Source: Stenotrophomonas maltophilia
Lineage (GTDB): Bacteria; Pseudomonadota; Gammaproteobacteria; Xanthomonadales; Xanthomonadaceae
Direction: 5' to 3'
DNA length: 64,000 bases
Assembly (NCBI RefSeq): GCF_039555535.1
Contig: NZ_CP154630.1
Location: forward strand, 1,315,001-1,379,000
The notes beneath the pieces were generated by a model, which searched no databases, was not told where the DNA came from, and saw nothing but the letters and a program-made list of their open reading frames with translations. Every line of letters starts with the position of its first letter. Position 1 is the stretch's first letter. Below, one piece after another: positions 33,946 to 41,698 of this stretch. The translations under genes and the position numbers were made by a program.

Positions 33946-34740
33946 ATGAAACTGTTTGAGATCCTCCTGGTCGTGCTGACCCTGGCCTCGGGCCTGATCC
34001 TGCTTGCGGACAAGCTGTACCTCGCCAAGCGTCGCGCCCAGCGCGCCGGCCTGCTCGACTCCGAGCCGGTGCTGGTGGATTACTCGCGTGCGTTCTTCCC
34101 GGTGCTGGCGATCGTGCTGATCGTGCGCAGCTTCATTGCCGAACCGTACAAGATCCCGTCCAGCTCGATGATGCCGAACCTGCTGATCGGCGATTTCATC
34201 CTGGTCAACAAGTTCTCTTACGGCCTGCGCCTGCCGATCAGCAACACCAAGATCGTGCCGTTCGGCGAGCCTTCGCGTGGCGACGTGGTGGTGTTCCACT
34301 TCCCCGGCCACAGCGACAACGACCCGGCCAAGGGCGAGAACTTCATCAAGCGCGTGATCGGCGTGCCGGGTGACACCGTGGTCTTCGAAGGCGACGGCGT
34401 GACCCTCAATGGCGAGCCGCTGAAGTACGACAACAAGGGCATCTACGCCGGCCACAAGGGCCAGGGCGAAGGCGCCAACCTCCTGGTCGAGCACCTGCCG
34501 GGCCGCACCCACACGGTGCTGGAGACCGACTACCCGCGTGGCCAGGGCCAGTGGACCGTGCCGGCCGGCAAGTACCTGGTGATGGGCGACAACCGCGACA
34601 ACAGCGACGACGGCCGTTTCTGGGGCCTGTTGCCGGAAGAGAACCTGCGCGGCAAGGCCTTCCTGATCTGGCTGAACTGCCAGGGCTGGTTCTGCAAGGA
34701 TGGCTTCGAGCCGTCGCGGATCGGCTCGAGCATCAACTGA
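33946..34740 (+). CDS. lepB: Signal peptidase I
   Basis: The 264-residue membrane peptidase has N-terminal membrane segments at about 3-20 and 48-66. The catalytic Ser lies in PSSSMMPNLLIGDFI (about residue 74), the general-base Lys in FIKRVIGVPGD, and the conserved GDNRDNSDDGRFWG block follows. It removes signal peptides from exported proteins on the outer face of the inner membrane. It lies between lepA and a DUF4845 gene in the usual order. Confidence 0.97.
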   Translation: MKLFEILLVVLTLASGLILLADKLYLAKRRAQRAGLLDSEPVLVDYSRAFFPVLAIVLIVRSFIAEPYKIPSSSMMPNLLIGDFILVNKFSYGLRLPISNTKIVPFGEPSRGDVVVFHFPGHSDNDPAKGENFIKRVIGVPGDTVVFEGDGVTLNGEPLKYDNKGIYAGHKGQGEGANLLVEHLPGRTHTVLETDYPRGQGQWTVPAGKYLVMGDNRDNSDDGRFWGLLPEENLRGKAFLIWLNCQGWFCKDGFEPSRIGSSIN

Positions 34741-34792
34741 CCGGGCATCAACCGAGTACCTTCACATCCAGCGCGTATCTGGGGAGAACGCA

Positions 34793-35176
34793 ATGAAGAC
34801 GATGAACACGCAGCGTGGCATGACCCTGACCTCGTTCCTGACGGTCCTGATCGTGGTGGGTTTCTTCCTCTACATCGGCATGAAGCTGTTCCCGATGTAC
34901 CAGGAGTACTACGCCGTGCGCTCGGCGATGAAGAGCCTGGCCAACGAGCCGGGCGTGGGCAGCATGGAGCCGTCGCGCATCCAGGACCTGTTCTTCAAGC
35001 GCCTGTACATCAACTACTCGGACAATGTGAAGCCGGCCAACGTGAAGTTCGACCGTCGCGACAATGGCTGGACCCTCAAGGTCAACTACGAAGTGCGTCG
35101 CCAGCTGATCGGCAACCTCGATGTGGTTGGCAAATTCGATTCTTCCCAGGACCTGACACGAAGCGGTGCCCAGTAA
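34793..35176 (+). CDS. DUF4845 domain-containing membrane protein
   Basis: The 127-residue protein has a type IV pilin-like start [33 protein letters not shown], with one N-terminal helix and a short periplasmic domain. DUF4845 proteins are found between lepB and rnc in many gammaproteobacteria and betaproteobacteria; function is unknown. I start at MKTMNTQRG (34793), where GGGGAG provides the ribosome binding site. The 3' end overlaps the rnc GTG by 11 nt. Confidence 0.88.
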   Translation: MKTMNTQRGMTLTSFLTVLIVVGFFLYIGMKLFPMYQEYYAVRSAMKSLANEPGVGSMEPSRIQDLFFKRLYINYSDNVKPANVKFDRRDNGWTLKVNYEVRRQLIGNLDVVGKFDSSQDLTRSGAQ

Positions 35177-35846
35177 ATTCATCCAACGCGGCGACCTCAT
35201 CGGTCATCCCTTCGGCGATCCGGCCCTGCTCAAGCAGGCGCTGACCCATCGCAGTGCCGGTGCGCCGCACAACGAGCGTCTGGAGTTCCTCGGTGACAGC
35301 ATCGTCAACATGATGGCGGCCGAGGCGCTGTACCGACGCTGGCCCAAGGCCGACGAAGGGGCGATGACCCGTGCCCGTGCCGAGCTGGTGCGTGAAGGCG
35401 CGCTGGCGGTGATCGCGCGCACCCTGCAGCTGGGCGAGCGGCTGACCCTGGGCCCGGGCGAAATGAAGTCCGGCGGCCATCGCCGCGACTCGATCCTGGC
35501 CGACGCGGTGGAAGCCGTGGTGGCTGCGATCTACCTGGATGCCGGCTTCGAGGCCTGCCGGGCGGTGGTACTGCCCTGGTTCAGCGCTTCGATCGAGGCG
35601 CTGCCGGCCTCCGGCCGCCCCGAGAAGGACCCCAAGACCCGCCTGCAGGAATGGCTGCAGGCCCGACAAAAGGCGTTGCCGCAGTATGAACTGGTGTCAG
35701 AATCCGGTGACGACCACGCCAAGCACTTCCGGGTACGCTGCAACGTAGCCGACCCGGCCGCCAGCACCGAGGGCGAAGGCGCCTCGCGGCGGCTTGCCGA
35801 ACAACAGGCGGCTGCGGCCGTCCTAGAACAACTGGATTCCAAGTGA
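35166..35846 (+). CDS. rnc: Ribonuclease III
   Basis: The 226-residue enzyme has the RNase III signature [21 protein letters not shown] (residues 36-56) with metal-binding Glu and Asp, and [24 protein letters not shown] for the second acidic pair. A double-stranded RNA-binding domain spans about 155-224. It processes rRNA precursors and structured RNAs. The start is GTG, inside the 3' end of the previous gene; the stop overlaps era. Confidence 0.97.
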   Translation: MPSKFIQRGDLIGHPFGDPALLKQALTHRSAGAPHNERLEFLGDSIVNMMAAEALYRRWPKADEGAMTRARAELVREGALAVIARTLQLGERLTLGPGEMKSGGHRRDSILADAVEAVVAAIYLDAGFEACRAVVLPWFSASIEALPASGRPEKDPKTRLQEWLQARQKALPQYELVSESGDDHAKHFRVRCNVADPAASTEGEGASRRLAEQQAAAAVLEQLDSK

Positions 35847-36739
35847 GCGAACAAACTCCCCATCATTGCGGCAGCGTGGCCGTCATCGGCCGCCCGAACG
35901 TGGGCAAGTCGACCTTGACCAATGCCCTGGTCGGCGCCAAGGTCAGCATCGTTTCCAACCGCCCGCAGACCACGCGCCATCGCCTGCTGGGTATCGCCAC
36001 CTATCCGGAAGGCCAGCTCGTGCTGGTCGACACCCCCGGCCTGCACAAGGTGCAGAAGCGGGCGATGAACCGGGTGATGAACCGTGCCGCGCGCGGCTCG
36101 CTGGAGGGTGTCGATGCCGGCCTGCTGGTGATCGAGGCCGGTCGCTGGGATGAAGAAGACAGCTTGGCCTTCAATGTGCTGCGCGATGCCGGCATTCCGG
36201 TGGTGCTGGTGGTCAACAAGATCGACCGTCTGAAGGAAAAAGGCGCGCTGCTGCCGTTCCTGCAGCAGGTGACCGAGGGCCGTGATTTCGCTGCCGTGCA
36301 TCCGATCTCGGCGCAGAAGCGCAACGGCCTGGAAGCACTGGTGCGCGACGTACTGAAGCTGCTGCCGGAAGCGCCGCCGATGTTTGGCGAGGACGAGATC
36401 ACCGACCGCAGCCAGCGTTTCCTGGCCGGCGAACTGGTACGTGAGCAGCTGATGCGCCAGCTCGGCGAAGAGCTGCCGTACGCCACCACCGTTGAGATCG
36501 AACGCTTCACCGAGGACGGCAACCTGTTGCGCATCGGTGCGGTGATCTGGGTCGAGCGCGAAGGCCAGAAGGCGATCGTAATCGGCAAGGGCGGCGCCCG
36601 CCTCAAGGAGATCGGTGCCAAGTCCCGCCTGCAGATGGAGCGTCTGTTCGGGGCCAAGGTGTTCCTTGAGACCTGGGTGCGCGTGCGCGAAGGCTGGTCC
36701 GATGACGAGGCCGCGCTGAAGGCCTTCGGTTACGAGTAA
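35843..36739 (+). CDS. era: GTPase Era
   Basis: The 298-residue GTPase has G1 [12 protein letters not shown] (about 15-26), G3 DTPGLH, G4 NKID and a C-terminal KH domain with [13 protein letters not shown]. It binds the 3' end of 16S rRNA and supports 30S subunit assembly. It starts with GTG, overlapping the rnc stop by 4 nt, as is common for the rnc-era pair. Confidence 0.97.
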   Translation: MSEQTPHHCGSVAVIGRPNVGKSTLTNALVGAKVSIVSNRPQTTRHRLLGIATYPEGQLVLVDTPGLHKVQKRAMNRVMNRAARGSLEGVDAGLLVIEAGRWDEEDSLAFNVLRDAGIPVVLVVNKIDRLKEKGALLPFLQQVTEGRDFAAVHPISAQKRNGLEALVRDVLKLLPEAPPMFGEDEITDRSQRFLAGELVREQLMRQLGEELPYATTVEIERFTEDGNLLRIGAVIWVEREGQKAIVIGKGGARLKEIGAKSRLQMERLFGAKVFLETWVRVREGWSDDEAALKAFGYE

Positions 36740-36757
36740 GTCATTGCGGTCGCTTCG

Positions 36758-37477
36758 ATGATGATCGAGGACGACACCGGCTTCGTGCTGCATGCACGGG
36801 CCTACCGCGAGACCAGCCTGCTGGTTGAGCTGTTGAGCGCGCAGCATGGCCGCATCGGCCTGCTCGCGCGTGGTGTTTCAACCGCGAAGGGGCAGGTGCT
36901 GCGTGCCGCCCTGCAGCCGCTGCAGTGGATCCGTTTCAGTGCCCAGCAGCGCGGTGAACTGGCCCAGCTGCGTGGCGCCGAGGCGCTGGATGCCGCACCG
37001 CGGCTGGTCGGCCAGGCGATGCTGGCCGGCTTCTACCTGAGTGAACTGACCCTGCGCTTGGCCCCTCGCCAGGACCCGTTGCCTGAGTTGTATCTGGCCT
37101 ATGGCGAAGCGCGCGCGCGGTTGGCGGTGGGTGCCGGCCTGGCCTGGACCCTGCGTCGCTTCGAGCGCGAACTGCTGGCCGCACTGGGCCTGGGCTTCGA
37201 ACTGGACAGTTCGAGCGACGGCCAGCCGATCGACCCGGCGGCACGTTACGAACTGGACCCGCAGGAAGGGCCGCAACGACTGCTCAGCGAGCGCGGCGGC
37301 GAGCGCCGCGCCGCCGCCACCGGCTCGGCATTGCTGGCGTTGGCGGCCGACGAGGAGCCCGATGCGGCCGACCTGGCCAGCCTGCGCCTGCCGATGCGGC
37401 GGGTGCTGGCCCATCATCTGGGGGCCAAGGGCCTGAAGTCCTGGGAACTGCTGGAGCAGCTGGCTCCCCGGCGGTAG
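36758..37477 (+). CDS. recO: DNA repair protein RecO
   Basis: The 239-residue protein begins with an OB-fold ([34 protein letters not shown]) followed by the RecO helical domain. No zinc-binding Cys cluster is visible, as in many proteobacterial RecO proteins. RecO with RecR loads RecA onto SSB-coated single-stranded DNA. It is the last gene of the lepA-recO run. A composite hairpin element begins 10 nt after its stop. Confidence 0.94.
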   Translation: MMIEDDTGFVLHARAYRETSLLVELLSAQHGRIGLLARGVSTAKGQVLRAALQPLQWIRFSAQQRGELAQLRGAEALDAAPRLVGQAMLAGFYLSELTLRLAPRQDPLPELYLAYGEARARLAVGAGLAWTLRRFERELLAALGLGFELDSSSDGQPIDPAARYELDPQEGPQRLLSERGGERRAAATGSALLALAADEEPDAADLASLRLPMRRVLAHHLGAKGLKSWELLEQLAPRR

Positions 37478-37487
37478 GGGGTGTTCG

Positions 37488-37682
37488 GCAGGGCTTGCAG
37501 CCCTGCACCTGCCGAAGCCGAAGCCGAAGCCGAAGCAACAGCAAAAGCTGGCTATCCGTGGGTAGGCGGGGTAGGTCCGGTTGAGGGGGACGCTGCAAGT
37601 ACGTCCATGTAAGCTCGGTCGCCGCATCCATGCGGCTCACGCCCCCTCAACCGGACCCACCCCGCCTTCGACAGTTTTCCGC
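37488..37682 (+). repeat. Composite long-hairpin element, copy E6
   Basis: The 19-nt hairpin GCAGGGCT-TGC-AGCCCTGC (37488-37506) starts 10 nt after the recO stop. The linker is four tandem GCCGAA units (37511-37534) plus GCAACAGCAAAAGC. The outer arms of 25 nt (37565-37589 and 37642-37666) pair with one mismatch. The core has TACGTCC and an inner stem GCCGCA/TGCGGC (37621-37636). The outer motif TTCGACAGTTTTCCGCG follows. Confidence 0.85.
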
Positions 37683-37700
37683 GAGTTGTCGGAATGGCAC

Positions 37701-37741
37701 GGGGTCGGATCCGTTTTCCACAGGAAAATGGATCCGACCCC
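37701..37741. repeat. GGGGTCGGATCC palindrome (R2)
   Basis: GGGGTCGGATCC (37701-37712) pairs with GGATCCGACCCC (37730-37741), with TTTTCC/GGAAAA extending the stem. Compared with R1 the arms differ by a base change that is compensated on the other side. Confidence 0.85.
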
Positions 37742-37770
37742 AGATTGATCTCGATATCTGACAGAAATTC

Positions 37771-37793
37771 ATCCACGCATGGCGTGGATCTAC
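37771..37793. repeat. SMAG palindrome, minus orientation
   Basis: ATCCACGC pairs with GCGTGGAT and ends CTAC, the reverse complement of GTAG. Confidence 0.75.
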
Positions 37794-37799
37794 CAGCCG

Positions 37800-38010
37800 T
37801 CACCGGAAATCTGTCGGGGGTGGGGCGGTGTGGGTGGGCAGGACCGTTGGCGCCATGGATGGCGCCATCGAGCCCCCAGGGATGGGTTTACGGCGTGTCC
37901 TGCCCACCCACACCGGCCCGCCCAACAAGCAGAAGGCCAGAGCCGCTCTGGCTCTGGCCTTTGGTGTTGCTCTGGCTTGAAGCCTCTGCAGGTGCAGGGC
38001 GCAGCCCTGC
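37800..38010 (-). repeat. Composite long-hairpin element, copy E7
   Basis: The 26-nt outer arms (37818-37843 and 37898-37923) pair with two mismatches. The inner stem is GGCGCCAT/ATGGCGCC (37849-37856, 37859-37866). On the minus strand the element starts GCAGGGC-TGC-GCCCTGC (37994-38010), then ACCTGCAGAGGC. The linker holds GGCCAGAGCC/GGCTCTGGCC, as in E5. It starts 10 nt past the stop of the REC-HPt gene. Confidence 0.85.
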
Positions 38011-38020
38011 CGACCAACCC

Positions 38021-38749
38021 TCAATGCAGGAGCGCTGCCACCGCGGCGCGGAACCCGTCCTGGGCCTGCCCGGACTCCGGCGCATGATGCAGCTGCCGCA
38101 CCGCGCGGCCCAGCCGTGCCGCGCCGACGAAGCCACAACTGGCCTGCAACCGGTGCAGCTGGCTGCGCAGCTGGCGCTCGTCGTGCTGGTCCACGGCCTG
38201 CTCGACCGCGTCGCGCACGCCCGGCAACTCGGCCAGGAACAGCTCACGCAGTGCGATCAGGTGCTTGCGCTCGCCATTGAGCGCAGCCAGTGCCGCAGTC
38301 TCGTCCCAGTCCTGCACCTGCAGCTCGACCGCTGCCGGGGCCTGAGCAACGAAGATCCCCGCCGGGCTGTTCACCAGCGCGCGCCGCACCGCCTTCAGCA
38401 GCTGGTCGCGGCCCAACGGCTTGACCAGCGTGTCGCTGAAGCCGGCTTCACGCAGGCGTGCATGGATGGAGGTATCGCCGTCGGCGGTATGCGCCAAAGC
38501 TGGAGTATCGGGGTGCGAACGGCGCAGTTCACGCAGCAGTTGCGCGCCGTTGCCGTCAGGCAGGTTGACGTCGATCAGCCACAGGTCATGCGCGCCGGGC
38601 TCGGCGCTGGCCAGCGCACTGGCCAATGAATCTGCGGTGTCCACGTCCGCCGGTAACGTTTCCAACGCCGCTTTGAAAAAACCGCGGCTGATGATGTCGT
38701 CCTCGACAAGCAGGAAGCGGGGCCGGCTGGCCCGCGGGGTCATCTGCAT
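38021..38749 (-). CDS. Response regulator-HPt phosphorelay protein
   Basis: The 242-residue protein has an N-terminal receiver domain (LLVEDDIISRGFF, phospho-acceptor Asp in LWLIDVNLPDGNG, Lys in LVKPLGRDQLL). A C-terminal HPt domain carries LRSQLHRLQASCGFVGAARLG, where the His of LHRLQ is the likely phosphotransfer residue. It has no output domain, so it should act as an intermediate in a phosphorelay. No kinase gene is adjacent. I start at MQMTPRAS (38749) because GGAGG lies 8 nt upstream; 38764 is also possible. It is divergent from rlmD. Confidence 0.85.
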   Translation of the reverse strand: MQMTPRASRPRFLLVEDDIISRGFFKAALETLPADVDTADSLASALASAEPGAHDLWLIDVNLPDGNGAQLLRELRRSHPDTPALAHTADGDTSIHARLREAGFSDTLVKPLGRDQLLKAVRRALVNSPAGIFVAQAPAAVELQVQDWDETAALAALNGERKHLIALRELFLAELPGVRDAVEQAVDQHDERQLRSQLHRLQASCGFVGAARLGRAVRQLHHAPESGQAQDGFRAAVAALLH

Positions 38750-38876
38750 CAGGGCTGCCTCCATGTCAGCTGCTGCAATCATCAAGCACGGCGGCGGCGG
38801 GCGCAAGCGGGTCCGGACCCTGCCAGTCAGGATCTGCGACAATGTGCCCCCATTTTTGCCCGCAGCCTGTTGCCAC

Positions 38877-40211
38877 GTGGCCCGATCCCGCTCCCGCATC
38901 GACCGTACCCCGTTCCAGACCGAGATCCTCGACCTCAGCCATGATGGTCGCGGCGTCGCCCGCCGTGAAGGCGAGGGTGGCAAGGTCACCTTCGTCAGCG
39001 GCGCCCTGCCGGGGGAGGTGGTGATGGCCGAACAGACCGCCCGCAGCCGCCATTTCGACGAGGCACGCACCGTGGAGGTGCTGCAGGCCTCGCCGCAGCG
39101 CGTGACCCCGAAGTGCCCGCACTTCGGTACCTGCGCCGGCTGCGTGCTGCAGCATCTGGACGAAGACCAGCAGATCGTCGCCAAGCAGCGCGTGCTGATG
39201 GACAACCTGGAACGCATCGGTCATGTGAAGCCGGGCGCCGTGCTGCCGCCGCTGGTGGGTGACAGCTGGGGCTACCGTCGCAAAGGCCGGTTCTCGGTGC
39301 GCCGGGTCGAAAAGAAGGACAAGACCCTGGTCGGCTTCCGTGAACAGGATCCGCGCTTCGTCGCCGACCTCAGCCAGTGCCTGACCGTGATCCCCGAGAT
39401 CGGCACCAAGGTCGAGGCGCTGTCCACCTTCATCGAGTCGCTCGATGGCAAGCGTGACATCCCGCAGATCGAGTTCATCGCCGGCGATCAGGCCGTGGTG
39501 CTGACCGTGCGCCACCTGCAGCCGCTCAGCGAGGCCGACCGCGCCGCCTGGGCTGCCTTTGGCCAGCAGCATGGTTTCGTGATCTACCTGCAGTCCGGCG
39601 GCGTGGACACCGTGCAGCCGCTGGACGGGCAGGGCGTGCCGCTGTCGTTCCGGCTGGCGCCGTGGGATGTGGAACTGGCGTTCCGCCCGCTGGACTTCAT
39701 CCAGGTCAACGCCAAGCTCAACGAGAAGATGATCGCCCACGCCCTGGACCTGCTGGAACCAGGTGAGGACGAGCGCGTGCTGGACCTGTTCTGCGGCCTG
39801 GGCAACTTCACCCTGCCGCTGGCCCGCCGCGTGCGCGAAGTGGTCGGCGTGGAAGGCGATGCCGGCCTGGTCGCGCGTGCACGTGAGAACGCCGAGCGCA
39901 ATGGCCTGGCCAACGCGCAGTTCTTCAGTGCCGACCTGACCCAGGACCAGCGCAGCACCGCGTGGATGCGCCAGGGCTTCGACAAGCTGCTGCTGGACCC
40001 GCCGCGCTCGGGCGCGATCGAAGTGCTGCAGCAGCTGCCGCTGAAGCAGTTCAAGCGCATCGTCTATGTCAGCTGCCATCCGGGCTCGCTGGCGCGCGAT
40101 GCCGGCTATCTGGTCAACGAGCAGGGCTTCACCCTGGTCAGTGCCGGCGCCATGGACATGTTCCCGCACACCGCACATGTGGAAAGCATCGCGGTGTTCG
40201 AGAAGCGCTGA
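38877..40211 (+). CDS. rlmD: 23S rRNA (uracil-1939-C5)-methyltransferase RlmD
   Basis: The 444-residue enzyme has an N-terminal TRAM domain (residues 10-70), then an iron-sulfur cluster site with CPHFGTCAGCVLQH supplying Cys residues. The SAM-binding motif is DLFCGLGNFTLPLA, and the catalytic Cys sits in VYVSCHPGSLARD. It methylates U1939 in 23S rRNA. I use GTG at 38877 (ARSRSRIDRTPFQTE follows); the frame is open further upstream, but that part overlaps the divergent gene. Confidence 0.94.
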   Translation: MARSRSRIDRTPFQTEILDLSHDGRGVARREGEGGKVTFVSGALPGEVVMAEQTARSRHFDEARTVEVLQASPQRVTPKCPHFGTCAGCVLQHLDEDQQIVAKQRVLMDNLERIGHVKPGAVLPPLVGDSWGYRRKGRFSVRRVEKKDKTLVGFREQDPRFVADLSQCLTVIPEIGTKVEALSTFIESLDGKRDIPQIEFIAGDQAVVLTVRHLQPLSEADRAAWAAFGQQHGFVIYLQSGGVDTVQPLDGQGVPLSFRLAPWDVELAFRPLDFIQVNAKLNEKMIAHALDLLEPGEDERVLDLFCGLGNFTLPLARRVREVVGVEGDAGLVARARENAERNGLANAQFFSADLTQDQRSTAWMRQGFDKLLLDPPRSGAIEVLQQLPLKQFKRIVYVSCHPGSLARDAGYLVNEQGFTLVSAGAMDMFPHTAHVESIAVFEKR

Positions 40212-40244
40212 CCGGCTGTCATGCCCATCGCGCATAATGGCGCG

Positions 40245-40730
40245 ATGGGCATCGAAATCGAACGCAAATTCCTGGTCAGCAGTGACGGCTGGCGCACCGC
40301 CGCGCACCGGGTGATCCCGATGGCGCAGGGCTACATCAACGACATGGGCGCGCTCGATCGCGGCACCCAGAACGCATCGGTGCGGGTGCGCATCGAAGGC
40401 GATCACGCCGCGCTGAACCTGAAGTCGCGCACCATCGGCCACACCCGCCAGGAGTTCGACTACCCGATCCCGGTGGACGATGCGCGTGCATTGCTCGCGC
40501 TGTGTGTCGGCGGCCTGATCGACAAGCGCCGGTATCTGGTCGAACACGCCGGCCTGACCTGGGAAGTGGATGAGTTCCTGGGCGACAACGCCGGCCTGGT
40601 GGTGGCCGAGGTCGAGCTGGACAGCGCTGACCAGGTCATCGACCTGCCGGACTGGGTGGGCGCGGAAGTGACCGACGAAGCCCGCTACTACAATGTCGCG
40701 CTCGCCAGCCACCCCTATTCACAGTGGTGA
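40245..40730 (+). CDS. CYTH domain protein (inorganic triphosphatase/adenylate cyclase-like)
   Basis: The 161-residue protein has the CYTH signature MGIEIERKFLV (ExExK) at the N-terminus and alternating charged strands such as ASVRVRIEGDHAALNLKSR and EVDEFLGDNAGLVVAEVELD that line the triphosphate tunnel. Stand-alone bacterial members usually hydrolyse tripolyphosphate. It starts at 40245, 33 nt after rlmD; the earlier ATG at 40221 is less likely because the ExExK motif is normally N-terminal. Confidence 0.9.
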   Translation: MGIEIERKFLVSSDGWRTAAHRVIPMAQGYINDMGALDRGTQNASVRVRIEGDHAALNLKSRTIGHTRQEFDYPIPVDDARALLALCVGGLIDKRRYLVEHAGLTWEVDEFLGDNAGLVVAEVELDSADQVIDLPDWVGAEVTDEARYYNVALASHPYSQW

Positions 40731-40737
40731 ACCCTGA

Positions 40738-40811
40738 AAAGGGGACGGAGGGGGTTAAGTCGTCTTTACCCCGCCTGTGCGGAAAGCGACTTAATCCCCT
40801 CCGTCCCCTTT
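40738..40811. repeat. Long palindrome with AAAGGGGACGGAGGGG arms
   Basis: The 25-nt arms (40738-40762 and 40787-40811) pair throughout, with one G-T wobble. The centre holds a smaller CCGC/GCGG hairpin. It lies between the CYTH and FrnE-like genes and may end the upstream transcript. Similar elements occur in related genomes, as far as I recall. Confidence 0.75.
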
Positions 40812-40842
40812 ATTCGGCGGGAGCGGGCCCCATGTCGGTGGT

Positions 40843-41538
40843 ATGAGAATCGACATCTACTCCGATGTGGTCTGTCCCTGGTGCTGGATCGGCAAGCATC
40901 GTTTCCAGCAGGGCGTACAGTTGCTGGGCGCCGACGCGCCTGAGCTCGACGTCCATTGGCAGCCGTTCCAGCTGGATCCGGACGCGGACGCCACACCGGT
41001 ACCGCTGCGCGAGGCCTACGTGCGCAAGTTCGGCGGCGCTGAACGTACCGAGCAGATCCTCAGCCAGACCCAGACCACCGCGCGCGCCGAAGGCCTGCCG
41101 ATGGACTTCAGCCAGGGCCAGGTGCGGGTGACCACGCTGCCGGCGCACCGGGTGCTGTGGCTGGCCGGGCAGCACGACGTGCAGGACGCAGTGGGCGAGG
41201 CGCTGTTCCGCGCCCACTTCGAGCTTGGCCAGAACCTGGCGGACAGCGCGGTGCTGATCAAGGCCGGTGTGGCGGGCGGCCTGGACGGCGGCGAAATCGC
41301 GCAGATGCTGGCCTCCGACCGCGGCCTGGCCGAGGTCGAAGCCAAGCTGGCGGAGGCGCATGCGCTGGGCATCTCCTCGGTGCCGACCTTCGTCATCGAT
41401 GGAAAGTGGGCCATTTCCGGGGCGCAGCCCCCCGAGGCCTTCGCCAACGCCCTGCGCCAGATTGCCGCCGAACAAGGCGCCCCGGCCACCCCGGCTGGCG
41501 ACGACGAGGCCTGCGGCCCGGACGGCTGCAAGGTCTGA
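40843..41538 (+). CDS. DsbA family oxidoreductase, FrnE-like
   Basis: The 231-residue thioredoxin-fold protein starts MRIDIYSDVVCPWCW; the CPWC active site is at residues 11-14. A helical insertion follows and the cis-Pro segment is SSVPTFVIDG. The C-terminus carries a second Cys pair, CGPDGC (224-229, CX4C), as described for Deinococcus FrnE, where it takes part in redox cycling. There is no signal peptide, so it probably acts in the cytoplasm. It is preceded and followed by long palindromes. Confidence 0.9.
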   Translation: MRIDIYSDVVCPWCWIGKHRFQQGVQLLGADAPELDVHWQPFQLDPDADATPVPLREAYVRKFGGAERTEQILSQTQTTARAEGLPMDFSQGQVRVTTLPAHRVLWLAGQHDVQDAVGEALFRAHFELGQNLADSAVLIKAGVAGGLDGGEIAQMLASDRGLAEVEAKLAEAHALGISSVPTFVIDGKWAISGAQPPEAFANALRQIAAEQGAPATPAGDDEACGPDGCKV

Positions 41539-41545
41539 GCAGATC

Positions 41546-41607
41546 GGGGTCAGGGCCCCTGCGGGGATCCGGCCCCTGGGTCGGATCCCCGCAGGGGCTC
41601 TGACCCC
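41546..41607. repeat. GGGGTCAGGGCC palindrome (R3)
   Basis: Arms of 25 nt (41546-41570 and 41583-41607) pair with one mismatch. The arm ends GGGGTCAG/CTGACCCC match the R1, R2 and R4 repeats. It starts 7 nt after the FrnE-like stop, where a terminator is expected. Confidence 0.85.
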
Positions 41608-41698
41608 ACACTCCCCTTTTTCTGACCACTGCGCCTGTCGGCCGGTTCTGCGACAATGCGGCACTGCGCCATGCGGGCGCGCGTTGTGGAGATAGACC

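Larger units (their letters stand above)
37478..38020. other. Gene-free repeat cluster (543 nt)
   Basis: The order is element E6 (plus), a GGGGTCGGATCC palindrome, a spacer with GATATCTGACAGAAATTC, a SMAG palindrome, then element E7 (minus). This matches the cluster at 19.3-20.0 kb except that the central SMAG/R block is inverted. Confidence 0.8.

Noticed and set aside
32050..34512. 820-residue minus-strand frame across lepA and lepB
   Set aside because: It spans two well-supported genes on the other strand and shows shadow composition.
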